Shown in pieces: positions 25,343 to 35,788 of a DNA stretch of 64,000 bases. Source of the stretch: Gonapodya prolifera JEL478 (taxonomy: Eukaryota > Monoblepharomycota > Monoblepharidomycetes > Monoblepharidales > Gonapodyaceae). Position 1 is the stretch's first letter. Each line of letters starts with the position of its first letter. The notes beneath the pieces were generated by a model. It did not search any database and was not told the DNA's origin. It worked only from the letters and a program-made list of their open reading frames with translations. The stretch spans positions 1,126,131-1,190,130 of the forward strand of contig KQ965732.1 of the NCBI GenBank assembly GCA_001574975.1. The letters are read 5' to 3'. The position numbers were made by a program, and so were the translations under genes.

Positions 25343-28233
25343 ATGGTGACTCTGCGCATCCCGCTGCCTAGCACGCACCCTTGCTCACCTCACTGTTCCT
25401 TCCTCCCCCCATCTGATCCCCGATGCACTCATCGGACTCACTCACAACTCCCCACCTCCAATCCTCCACCCATTCCCCCGATCCGCCTTCCACTCCCCTC
25501 CCAAACCCCCGAAACCACCCCGTGTAGTCCTCCAAACCACCCTCCAAACCCCCCTCGGCCTCCACCTCGCCGCCCAAGCCATCCTCACGTCCCCAATCCT
25601 CCTCCGCCTCCGCCTCCGCCAAACCATCCAGCGCGGGCAAGCGCAAGACGCCCTCTGCCGGTAAATCCCGCTCTGGTGCGGGCAGTGCCCAGCAGGGACA
25701 GGCGCAGGGCCAGGGCCAGCCCCCGGGCGCGCAGGAGATGACGCGTGAGCAGATGATGGAGGAGATTGCACAGGCCAAGAGAGATATGGAAAAGGAGCGA
25801 GAGGAGAGGAATTTCTTTCAGGTTGAGAAGGTGCGTGTCGGGGGTGGGGGCTTGGGCGAGACGGTCCGACCGGTGCGAGCAGTGCGAGCGGAGGGAGGAC
25901 CCCGAGACCTAAGCGGGAAAGCGCTGACCGAGGCTGTCTGCCAGAGGCGAATTACCACGCGAAGCGGAATACTCTTGCGAAGCACTGACCGAAAACACTC
26001 TCGCGGAGCGCACATGGTGGCCTATGCGCGAAGTGCTGACCGAGGCGAATGATCACACACGGATCGTCGGTCCCCTTCACATGAGTTGCAATCCACTCAC
26101 GCGCACGTCCCCTCCCACACACAGGACACGCTCCACCGCCACCTCGAACTGGCTCTCTCAGACCTGGACGCCGCCCGCGCGGCCGTGGAGGACAAGGAGC
26201 GCGAGCGGGAGGAGGGCGAGGAGAGGTGGGGGGAGGAAGTCAAGGTGCGTTGATGGGGGGTTGTTGAGAAGGTGTGGAGGGAGTGGTCGGGGGTGGTGGT
26301 GCTTGGGGAGAGGGGCGGTGAAAGGGGTGAAAGGAGTGGAAAGGGTGAATGGGGAAGGGGTTAATGGGGTGGATGGTGGTGAAGGTGATGGTGCAGTGGG
26401 AGGAAGCGTGGGAGCAAAAGGACGAATGAGAGTGGAGAAAGCGGGATGGTCAGAAGACGGTATTGTTGTGGTGTGCAGATGTAATTTTGGGGACGATGTT
26501 GATTGTGATGGTGAAGGGAGGTGGTGGAAGGAAAGATCTTCTTCCTTGTATTTGGTGTACTCCACTCGCACCCATGCTTTCGCACATATTCACCCCCACG
26601 CCCACCCCCGCAGCTCTACAAACAAAAAGTCAAGCACCTCCTGTACGAATACCAAACCTCCCTCGCGCACCTTCAAACCACACACCTGCACCACCTCGAC
26701 ACAACAGGGACCTCCCACACCGCGACGCTGGCCCAACTGCACCTCGACAAACGCCACCTGCGCATTTTGCACCGGGACCTAGAAACAACGCACGCCGAGT
26801 CGCTGCGCGCCCTGCGGCGAGACCACGACGCGCACGTGACGTCCCTTGTGGCCGACCACGAACGCCGCGCGGGGGAGCTGCAGGCCAAGTACGAGCGGCG
26901 GCTCAAGAGTGTTCGTGACGAGATGGAGACGCGGAGGAGGGCAGAGGTGCATGAGATTGAGGAACGCAAGAATGGACAAATGAGGGAGGTCGTCAAGGGC
27001 CATGAGAGGCGCTTTGCGGAGATTAAGAACTATTACAACGATATTACGCTGAATAATTTGGCGTTGATTAATTCGTTGAAGGTGCGTTTTGGAGCCGGGT
27101 TTTCGAGGTGGTTTTGACCAGGACTGATGTTCTTTCGCACGCCACTCAACACCTGACACGCTTCACACCCCACTTCCCTGACACAACACGTGTACTCTAA
27201 CTTTATACAGGAACAAGTCGAAGAAATGAAGAAAAAAGAAGAACGCAATGAAAAGCTAATGGCGGACATCACGCTGGAAAACAAGCGCCTCACCGAACCG
27301 CTCCAGGCGGCGCTCGCGGAGGGCGAGCAGCTGCGCCGCGAGCTCGCGACGTACCACAAGGACAAAGCGTCCCTTGCCGCCGCCAAGCAGCGCATGAAGG
27401 TCCTCGAGGAGGAAGCGAAGCGGTGGCGCTGGGAGAGCGAGGTGGCGCGTCAGAGGTGCGCAAAGACGGAGGGCGAGAAGGAGGCCCTGTATGGAGAGTT
27501 TGTGAAGAGAGTTGTTGGGGGGCAGCAAAAGGCGGGATTGAAGAACATGGTGGGTTGAGCCGTGGGGTTACAAAGCATTCGGAAATGTTGACTTGCGGTC
27601 GTGCATGCCACAAATCACCCACTTCACGCAGCTGCTGGACCAAAAACTCACCGCCTTGCGTTCGACGCTCGAAAAGCGGGATCTTCAACTCACCGAGGTG
27701 ATGCGCGCATCGAACATGGACCCCGAAGCGGCGCTGCGTCTCGCTCGGCGACTGGACGACCACTTGGAGGGCAAGAACGCCATCGTGAGGGACCTGCAGT
27801 TCGAGTTGGCCAGAGTGACAAAGGTGGGGGTCGGGTTGCGTCAGGGGGTCATTGACGAGGTACTCATTGTTCACACACAATACCTGCGACGAAACACCAT
27901 TGTCCAACACTTGCTACAAACCCGCGTACACTGTGCACACCAAAACAGGCCCACAACGATCTTCTGCGCACATTCGAGGCCACTCTTACGGAGCACAACG
28001 TTCCGTTGGACGAGCTCGGGCTGCGTCCGCTCACACTCGCACCGCACCTCCTGTCGGCCTTCGACGAAGACGAGCGGAGACGAGAGGCGGAACGGGACGG
28101 CGAGTTCGAGGCCGTCAGGGCCTTGGCGGCGGGTCACGGCAGGGCAGTCAGATTTGAGGGAGGGGAAAAGTCAGAGGGGACTGTCTTACCACCTTTAGGG
28201 AAGGAGCCAAAAATGGTTACGGTGGGAAATTAA
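25343..28233 (+). CDS. DRC4: Dynein regulatory complex subunit 4 (DRC4/GAS8), about 569 aa
   Basis: Coiled-coil subunit of the nexin-dynein regulatory complex on axonemal doublets; its presence implies a motile flagellum. Exons 25528-25830, 26125-26244, 26614-27081, 27211-27549, 27632-27823 and 27949-28233 are in phase. Family hallmarks include NFFQVEKD, YKQKVKHLLYEYQ, MREVVKGHERRFAEIKNYYN, DITLNNLALINSLKEQVEEM, ERNEKLM and the RDLQFELARVTKAHNDLL region followed by a short Pro/Lys tail. The first exon is uncertain: an ATG at 25343 immediately followed by a GT donor, spliced to 25528, gives MSSKPPS and no other good start was found. Internal methionines in exon 2 (25738, 25753) are alternatives. 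The coding region is markedly GC-rich. Confidence 0.9.
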
Positions 28234-28372
28234 GTGGTACATGGGTGGCAATGATGTGTTAAGCTGTGGCCTTGGGGGATGTCAACACCTCCGGCGATTC
28301 CGGTAACTTATTTATCCCGTTGTTATTACGAGGCTTTATTGCACCAATCTTTTCGTACTGCCATCCACTGCA

Positions 28373-29802
28373 ATGTCCGCCGTCGACGTTTCCTCGGAGC
28401 CCGAAGTCGTTCAGAAAGGTAACAGACCCACCCGAGTGCGCCTGTTTTCACACTGATGGAACCCGAACGATCCGAACGTTCTTGCCCGACCCGATTCCAG
28501 TCGGTTACAACCGCAGAGACCTCATCCTCTACGCCGCGGGCATTGGATGCGACGAACTGAGGTTCGTCTACGAGCTCGGTGAGTCAGTCTTCAAGCCGAC
28601 GGTCCGCAAACGAGTTAGCTTCAATCCACCGTAGACAAGAACTTTTCTGCCTTCCCGACGTACCCCCTTGTGCTTGCGTTCCGAGGCACATCCCAAGATG
28701 TGATTGACTTCAGTGAGTACGGCGAAACATTCACGAACCCATTGATATCGGACTGATACCGTCCACATAGACGCCAACCAAAAAAGCCGACCCCCACCCA
28801 TTCCTAACGTCCAGAACTTCGACCCGAGCAAAGGAGGTTCGTGCCGTACTCGTTTGCGCTTTGATTTAGATGTCTTGAACATCTCCATTGTTCAGTTCAC
28901 GGCGACCAGTCGTTCGAGCTGCTTAAGCCCATTCCTCTCGAGTCGCAGGACTTCACCATGAAGAGCAAACTTACCGGCATCTGGGATGGAGGCAAAGGTG
29001 CCATCGTGGAAGACACATCCGTTCTCTACGACAGCAAAGGGGAGCCCATCGCGAAGATGGTGCGCCCCATGAGTCATGAGTTTCTCCGACAAAAGATGCT
29101 TAACATTTTATGAATTTGCAGGTGTCATCTGGCTTCTACATCGGTTACGGTGGCTTCGGCGGAGCCAAGAGGCCCAAGAACCCCCTCGACATTCCTGCCC
29201 CTATCACTCCCCCTGAGAAGTCAGTGACACACAAGACCAACGCTAACCAAGCCCTCCTCTACCGGTAGGTTAAAGTGCGACTAGTTCTTTTCGGATCGAG
29301 TGTTAAACAAGGTTTCAACGTTGTTTCTCAGTTTGTCTGGTGACTTTGTGAGTCAAGCACGTGGCCCAAATCTGGCAAATTTTCATTCGATTGATCGTTT
29401 TTTCGCACCGACAATTGCAGAACCCCCTTCACGCTGATGCCGAAGTGGCCCGCCGCATCGGGTTCAAAGACCCAATTCTTCACGGACTCTGCACTGTACG
29501 TATAGGGAATATGACACCGATTGATCCGATCATAACATGTACTTCTTCGTAAGTAGTACGGCAACTCCGCACGTGCAATTCTCTCCGCGTGGGTCGACAA
29601 CGACGTCAACCGCTTCGTCTCGATCCGCGGTCGTTTCTCCAGCCCTGTGTACCCAGGAGAGACCCTGCGGACGGACATGTGGAAGGTCAAGGAGGACGGC
29701 GACAAGTTCCTTGTTGCGTTCCAAACCCGGGTTGTGGAGAGGAACGTCGTGGTGATTAATGGAGGTGTTGCCGTGCTGAGAAAGGCGGGCGCTAAGCTTT
29801 GA
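28373..29802 (+). CDS. Peroxisomal 2-enoyl-CoA hydratase 2 (MaoC/hot-dog), 303 aa
   Basis: Hydrates trans-2-enoyl-CoA to (3R)-hydroxyacyl-CoA in the multifunctional-enzyme-2 type of peroxisomal beta-oxidation. Nine exons: 28373-28418, 28501-28578, 28635-28712, 28771-28836, 28896-29059, 29122-29264, 29332-29347, 29421-29495 and 29557-29802. The catalytic hot-dog signature NPLHADAEVARRIGF...ILHGLC supplies the Asp/His pair; the N-terminal half (YNRRDLILYAAGIGC, LVLAFRG) matches the first hot-dog repeat. The C-terminus is AKL, a canonical PTS1. Here it stands alone, without fused dehydrogenase domains. Exon 7 is only 16 nt. Confidence 0.95.
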
Positions 29803-29965
29803 GATTATGGTTGATATATTGTTTCTCAGTCAAATCTCGAGAAAAGAGATTCGGCATTATTCGCTCTCTTTGAGACCTTTATGACATCGTAGTCCTTTTA
29901 TTCGCATCCACGATTCGCCTACCCTCATCCCTCAAATTTATGTCTCCCCATTCTCAGTCGCATTT

Positions 29966-31463
29966 CTAGTAAATTTTTCGGAGCCCCTGCTGCTGGTCCA
30001 GGGCGTAACCGTGTTTGGCCAATTCTCTCGTCAGAGCCTGCATATCGCTGTCGTTGTAGCTTGGAAGAGATCTCGGTACATCCATGCCCTTGTTCTGGGC
30101 TCCTTGCGCGAGCAGTCCCTGTGGTATCCATAATGGTAGGTCAAGATTGCGGACTTCAAAGCCCCGCAAGAGTTCTACCCACACTAAGAGCTGCCATTGG
30201 ATTTCCTTCTCCACCCGTCTGACCGCTGCTGGGACCAGACAGCTTTGATACAATGTCAATTGTAACGTATTTGAGGCTGCAGAAACGGATCACGCACCAT
30301 CTGCAAAATACTTCCTATGCCACCGAATCCACCGCCTCCCCCGCCGCCACCACTGTTACCACCCAATGCTGAAGCCAAAAGTGGGAGAATCATCATCTGA
30401 CGCAAACGTGCATATTGGTTTCCAGAAATGATACAATACATTCACACATACCAGGATTCCTCCCATTCCTCCACCTCCGCCAAGAAGAGAGGCTGGTTAT
30501 ACAACACATGAGTTGTCACAACGAGATTCCTGCTCAGAAAACTTTTACACGGGGAAACCCACACAGCATGGAACTCCCACTGTCTAAAACACGATAATTG
30601 TTTTCAACCCTATATATTCAAGCAGCAACCTCAAATTTGACGACCTACCTGCGCCACCTCCACCCCCAGCTCCGCCAAATCCACCACCTCCGCCGAGGGC
30701 TGATGGGTCGAAGCCACCTCCACCAGCAGCGCCACCATATCCGCCAGCTCCGCCATATCCACCAGCTCCACTCTGGGATGAAGGGTCGAAGCCACCTCCA
30801 CCGCCCATTGCATTCCCTCCCCCGTAACCGCTAGAACCTCCAGAGTAGCCTCCACTCCCGGTTTGATTTCCTCCGGTGATTCCTCCCCCATAACCACCAG
30901 ATCCAGAGTTGCCACCAGGAGGAGGCCCGATCTCTGCCATAGCTTGAGCGAAGGGATCGCCCGACGGAGCACTCACTTCAAGAAAGTGGGCTGTGTAAAG
31001 GAGTCTACCAAATGCTTCGAGCACGTGGGTGGCTCACCAAGACCACCTTGACCACCTTGACCACCGCTCATCTGACTTCCACCAGAAAATCCTCCTGATG
31101 ATGAATTTGCGCTTCCAGGAGGAGGTCCCATCGAGGCCATAGCCTGAGCAAACGCGTCATCGCTCGGGGCAGACACTAGATACCAGTTCAAGTAGGGAGG
31201 AGGGGGACGAGATCCGATCAAGATGAAAACACGCTCCAATACGGAAATTGGAAATTATTCCAGATTGCAAAAGCACGCACCAAGCGGTCTCTCGCCGTAG
31301 CCACCTAAAACCTGTTGCTTAGTGACGAGTTCGACCACAACCCACACAATCTCTCACCTTGCTGCTGCTGCTGGGGTTGAGAGTGAGTCAGGGCATTAAA
31401 GATATCGCCAATCAAACCGCGGTCCTGAGATTGGCCGTGATGGGGATTATGGTGGTGAGACAT
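29966..31463 (-). CDS. Unrecognised Gly-rich protein with a duplicated module, 315 aa
   Basis: Eight exons: 31358-31463, 31281-31304, 31038-31175, 30649-30975, 30452-30492, 30298-30396, 30183-30242 and 29966-30118. The N-terminus is His/Gln-rich with GLIGDIFNAL. Exons 3 and 4 each begin with the same module, VSAPS-[DG]-D-x-FAQAMA-x-x-GPPPG, then run into Gly/Ser/Tyr-rich sequence, suggesting exon duplication. The C-terminal exon (MDVPRSLPSYNDSDMQAL...YALDQQQGLRKIY) is non-repetitive and looks conserved. No signal peptide; could be an RNA-binding or phase-separating protein. Ending within exon 7 instead (TGA at 30156) is the alternative, but the spliced C-terminus is in phase and longer. Confidence 0.72.
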
Positions 31464-31551
31464 GTTTGAAGGTCGACACCAATTCTGCCCAACTGGTTCC
31501 AAGGTTTAGCCGAACAAGCCTGGCTTATCACTTGACACTAGTTTTCAATCC
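31464..31551. promoter_or_regulatory. 88-bp divergent promoter interval
   Basis: Only 88 bp separate the start codons of the Gly-rich gene and the TBC1D7-like gene. Both 5' leaders and core promoters must overlap or be very short. No TATA-like motif was obvious. Confidence 0.5.
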
Positions 31552-33063
31552 ATGAATCGTGATGTCAGAAAAGCGTACTACGGGACACTAGGAGTACAAG
31601 TCGTCGAAATTCTCCCTCAAGTGGAATCGTCCCTTGCAGAAGAAGTGTTGGACGTGGAAAAGCTGCAGAAATTGTGCCTTTGGGTGCGGATACCACACAT
31701 ATACCGGGTGACCGTGTGGAAAGCTCTCCTTGGTATGTTTTTCGCATTCTCGCACTGCTCGTTTTCACTCTGAATCGGAAATCGGCTCGCTGCTTCAATC
31801 TGGCAGGGGTAATTCCCACAATCCGCGAGCTATGGCCTTTTGCAGAAGAGCAGAAACTGGTCCAATACACAATGTTGAGGAAAGCGGCTTTCTTAGCCTT
31901 CCCCTCGAATGGGTGAGTGCTAATGTTTCACGTCAGGTTTGGTTTAAGACCGTCACTCTCGTTAACTAGTGATGAACCCGAAGAGCATACAATGGTAAAC
32001 ATGTTTATTCTTCAATGCAATCTTAAGTCGCCACGTCGCCTCAGAAAGGTAAGCTTCGTGTAGACGGCACTGGCTATTCGAAGAGGATTGCAACTTGTTC
32101 AACTGTACCGCGTTGACGGTTACATTACCTTAACGGCCGCAATGATACAAAAAGACATACTCCGAAAAGAGCGACGGAAAAAGCCGTCTATCCCACCAGC
32201 TTATATTCCCTTTTTGATACACTCTGACATTGTGATTTTTTGCAGCTCAAGGAGATTTCTTCACGGCACCCGGCATTTGATAATCTGTTGCATCTCGCTC
32301 GATCCTTCCTTCTTGTTGTTGAACGTCAGAACGAATCCGCCTACTTTCTTTTCTCGCACTTCTTACTCAACAACCACCCCGACATTCTGAACGTTGTGTT
32401 GGATTCAAGGAGACGGGATTTGAGCATCAGACCTTATGTCATAACGATGGATAGGCTGCTTCAACAAAGCTCTCAAGGACCCCAAATACTTGACAAAATG
32501 AGAAGCCTCGGAGTGAAATTGGAGGAATTATCTGGAAGGTGATTCTCCATTTTCTACCTGGATTGTGCCCGTATTTCGATCATTCCGTCTCTGCACATAA
32601 GCTGGTTTCACTCGTACTTCTCTTCAATCATGCCACCCGACTGCCTGGAACGGTGAGTGCTTCTCTTGTCATGAGGGTGCTATCCGGGACTAGAATTCGG
32701 AATGAACCAGTATTTGGGACATTTTGCTCGGGGGCCAGCCAACGATAATGGCGCACGTAGCGACTGCGGTACTTGTTGCGGCTCGACGAGCCTTGGAGGA
32801 CGCCAAATCCAAGGCTGATGTGTTAGATGGAATGGTTAAGGTAACCCCGATTGGTGGTTGTCCAAACGAGTCATCTTACCAATTTCCACATGCAGCACAT
32901 TGCCCTCATTGATATGGCAGGTGTCACTCAAACTGGAATACAAACCTGGGAATTTTCTATGGGCGTGGGGATCGAGAAGTCTCCGCCCAACCTTGGACCC
33001 AATGTCAGTGGTGTGCTGGGCTCTCAACTCTTACCAAGCCCGGAAGAACAAGATAGTCCGTGA
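31552..33063 (+). CDS. TBC1D7: TBC1D7-like protein (putative TSC-complex subunit), about 283 aa
   Basis: In animals TBC1D7 is the third subunit of the TSC1-TSC2 Rheb-GAP complex that restrains TORC1. Exons 31552-31732, 31807-31912, 31970-32048, about 32064-32150, 32246-32538, 32602-32652, 32711-32840 and 32896-33063. The start resembles the family (RKAYYGTLGVQ, LDVEKLQKLC, IYRVTVWKALLG), with RVDGYITL and the TBC C-lobe SWFHSYFSSIMPPDCLERIWDILLGG. The Arg and Gln fingers of active Rab-GAPs are not evident, as in TBC1D7. The intron after exon 4 lacks a GT donor where homology places it (near 32151-32154). A Rab-GAP of another class is the alternative. Confidence 0.72.
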
Positions 33064-33131
33064 ATGACGGGGGCGTCTTCGTGAAAAGGTACATTGATGG
33101 CTTTGTGTATTCATTGCTAAAGTTCCACTGC

Positions 33132-35321
33132 TCACCCTTTCTTCGCTAAAAGTTCTTCCACCTCCTTTTCGACTTCTTCTACGACTTGCTTCTCCGTTCT
33201 CCGCACAAAGACAATATCACGTCGAATACGCCATGTGCTATTCCGCTCTCCTGGCGCACATCGTTCCAGCTCCTCCAGGACTCTTGTATCGTCGGCGATG
33301 GTGGAAGTCCACCCACGCCGAAGAAGTGCCAATCGCCCACGAATCCATTCCACAGCACGTCTCTCATTTGCTTCACCCATTGCGCTTGTAGTGGTCATCC
33401 GACTTACAATTGCTCGAACCCTCTTGACCTTAGTGGAAATTCCTATCTCGTCCCGCTCCAGCTCTTCCTTTGTGGCGACAAATACTCGGACAAAGGACAT
33501 AAGCTTTGAGGAATTGTCACGGAGAGGTGGCCGATGAAGGTCGACAAAAAATGGTCCCTCCGCGAATCCCATCACGTCAAGCAGGGCTCGCCGTCGAACG
33601 CTCAAAAGACGTTGCTGGGGATCCGATGTTGAATTGGAGCTTCCTGGAGACGAGAGTCGCAGGCGTACCAAGTCAGAAGGAAGAGTCCTGGGATAAGTGG
33701 TGAAGCCCGTAACCGTCAGGTTCTCAAAATTGGACCTGTTGCCGTATGCGATGTAAATCTTATGGTAGATTGTTCGCAAAGATCGAAACAACGGTGGAGG
33801 CAAAAATTATGTGAATACACTTACCTGTTGCCCTTCATTCACTGCTTTGGGTGCCCTAGTGACATTAGCTCCCGCGTCCGGTTCATAGTATGTTGTGATC
33901 TGATAGAAAGAGCCACCAGCATATCACAAAAAGTCCAACGAGGTTGTAAGTGACTACAATTGCTCACTCGCCTCGCCCTCTTCATGGTTGAACAGGTCAA
34001 AGCCCGGTATGAGACACCAAGCAAGCTCTGGACCGGATTGCCGTCCCGCAGCAGCCTTTCCATCCTTGCTCAGCAATTCCAGCCGTACGGGTATAGTGTT
34101 TTGACGGGTGAGTACGGCGGACACCGCCCAGCGAAAGAGGTGCCACGTGAAAACTCCTGGCGGTACGAGGGGTGAAGAGGAATTCTTCAACGTGTATCAA
34201 TATGAGACAAGGTCGAAAAAGGAGGTTGTGTGTCGTACCGCAAAAATTTCATAAAGTGTGAGGTAGTGGCGCAGGTATGTGCGAAAATCAGCAATTGCCT
34301 TCACTGAAACACATTCAACGATTTTACTTTAAAACCAACTTTCACAATATGGTGAGAACTCACTCATCATGCCGGTGCCCGCCATTTCTTCCCAATGTGC
34401 TTCTTCCCAATATAAAGGTAAACTGAAGTCTTTTGGAAGGGAATCAATGTAGGGTTTCCAGAAGGACGGACTGGCGGCAGGTTTCAAAGCCTCATAGAGG
34501 AGAAACATCGCCAACAACAGAGGGGGTATTGCGCGAAGGGAAGCATAACCGGTCAGGAGCAGAGACTCTGACAGTAAGGTCACTCAAACTTCGTGCCGTA
34601 CCATACTTCGAAAGCAAACACTCACTGAAGGAAGGGTGTTCGCGTGCGGACTCGGTGCTCATAATGAGATCACTTGGGACGCGGCAAATCACGCTGTCTT
34701 GCTGGGTTCGGGGGTCGGTCAGGGATATGAGTTAATTTCGATGTCACTTCCGTTCATGCGACATCCCTTTGAATTGTCCTCAAAGTCCACAAGCGCCATC
34801 ACCGACCCCCCCAGATAGTTGCAACTCACTTGAATGTCTTCTTTAGCGACAACACCTGCTCCCTCAGGAAGCCCCGCAACAAACTTTAGCTTGTTCAAAC
34901 CAATAAAGCCATGAGTTGCAAGCCAGTCTTGAAGAGAGTCGAGGCGCTCTTGAAGGGAGGTCTCTGGCTGAAGAAATGAGTGCAACTCTGGGAGTAGTTT
35001 CAGTACAAGAGAAAGGCACAACTGCAAGCCAGGTGGTCCTACTAACCTTGCAGCTCAACTAATTGTTGCAGTGATTTGCGTATGGATTGGGACGCTTGGA
35101 CCTCTTGTGCTGGATTGACAGGAGTAGCGAGTGCTTATTGCGTTGCAGCCGAAATCCGTGATACACAGGTATGATGGCACGAGAGTCGACGGGGGAGCAA
35201 GGTTGAAGTCGATCATTGTGTCGAAGCAAGTCGCTCTGGAATCACCTTGTCGGAGTGCAGAAACGGCAGCAAGAACTGATGGTTTCGGCATGGAATCGTT
35301 GGGAGTGATGGTATCTGGCAT
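33132..35321 (-). CDS. SET-domain methyltransferase, SETD3/Rubisco-LSMT type, 526 aa
   Basis: Nine exons: 35246-35321, 35047-35133, 34830-34987, 34626-34701, 34364-34567, 34239-34303, 33972-34184, 33825-33899 and 33132-33758. The split SET domain is visible: GLNKLKFVAGLPEGAGVVAKEDI, VICRVPSDLIMST, the insert helices FLLYEAL...KPYIDSLP, HLFRWAVSAVLTRQN, IPGFDLFNHEEGE and IYIAYGNRSN; the last exon is the C-terminal substrate-binding helical domain. Relatives methylate actin His73, eEF1A or ribosomal proteins. The NH-containing motif reads FDLFNHE. The intron 33900-33971 starts GCGAGT and is the second GC-AG intron of the window. The substrate is not predictable from what is visible. Confidence 0.9.
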
Positions 35322-35542
35322 TGCGCGATTGCATTCAGCAGTGGGATCGCCTCGGGCTTCTCTGTATGAATATGTGAAAGGGATGGTTCAAGGCTTTATT
35401 ACCATGCAATGACGGTTGATCAAGATTCCAGTTTTCCACACGACTCCGGCATTCATGACTTGGGAACGCTCTTCCTCCCTCGATTTCGTGGGCAAAATTA
35501 ATTATCACTGACGTGCAGTCGTGGTGCAAAAACGATGATGAG

Positions 35543-35616
35543 CATCCCATGTGGGGGTCGAACCCACGACTTTCTGATTAGAAGTCAGACGAACTAATCC
35601 ACTGTTCCAATGGGAC
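35543..35616 (-). tRNA. tRNA-Arg (anticodon UCU), intronless
   Basis: On the minus strand a full cloverleaf folds: 7-bp acceptor (GTCCCAT/ATGGGAT with one G-U pair), D stem GAAC/GTTC, anticodon stem TCTGA/TCAGA around loop CTTCTAA, and T stem GTGGG/CCCAC with TTCGACC as B-box core. The anticodon is TCT. No CCA is encoded, as expected in eukaryotes. Confidence 0.95.
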
Positions 35617-35788
35617 GCGGGCTTGCTGCTATGTAGCGTATTGCATATATATTAGTTTTAATTTAGCAATATTGAGCCAAAGTCTGGAAGTTTCTACTCT
35701 CCTGCCGCCCCTCTCACCTTCAAACGTTCAGCCAGTCAGCAATGTATTGCCCAACTATGTTCAAAAGTATAAAATGCATGATACATTT

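Noticed and set aside
30156-30242. Gly-rich protein ending in GRTLAGL at 30156
   Set aside because: A GTGGGT donor at 30182 and CACAG acceptor join in phase to a 51-codon, well-composed last exon, so read-through is less likely.
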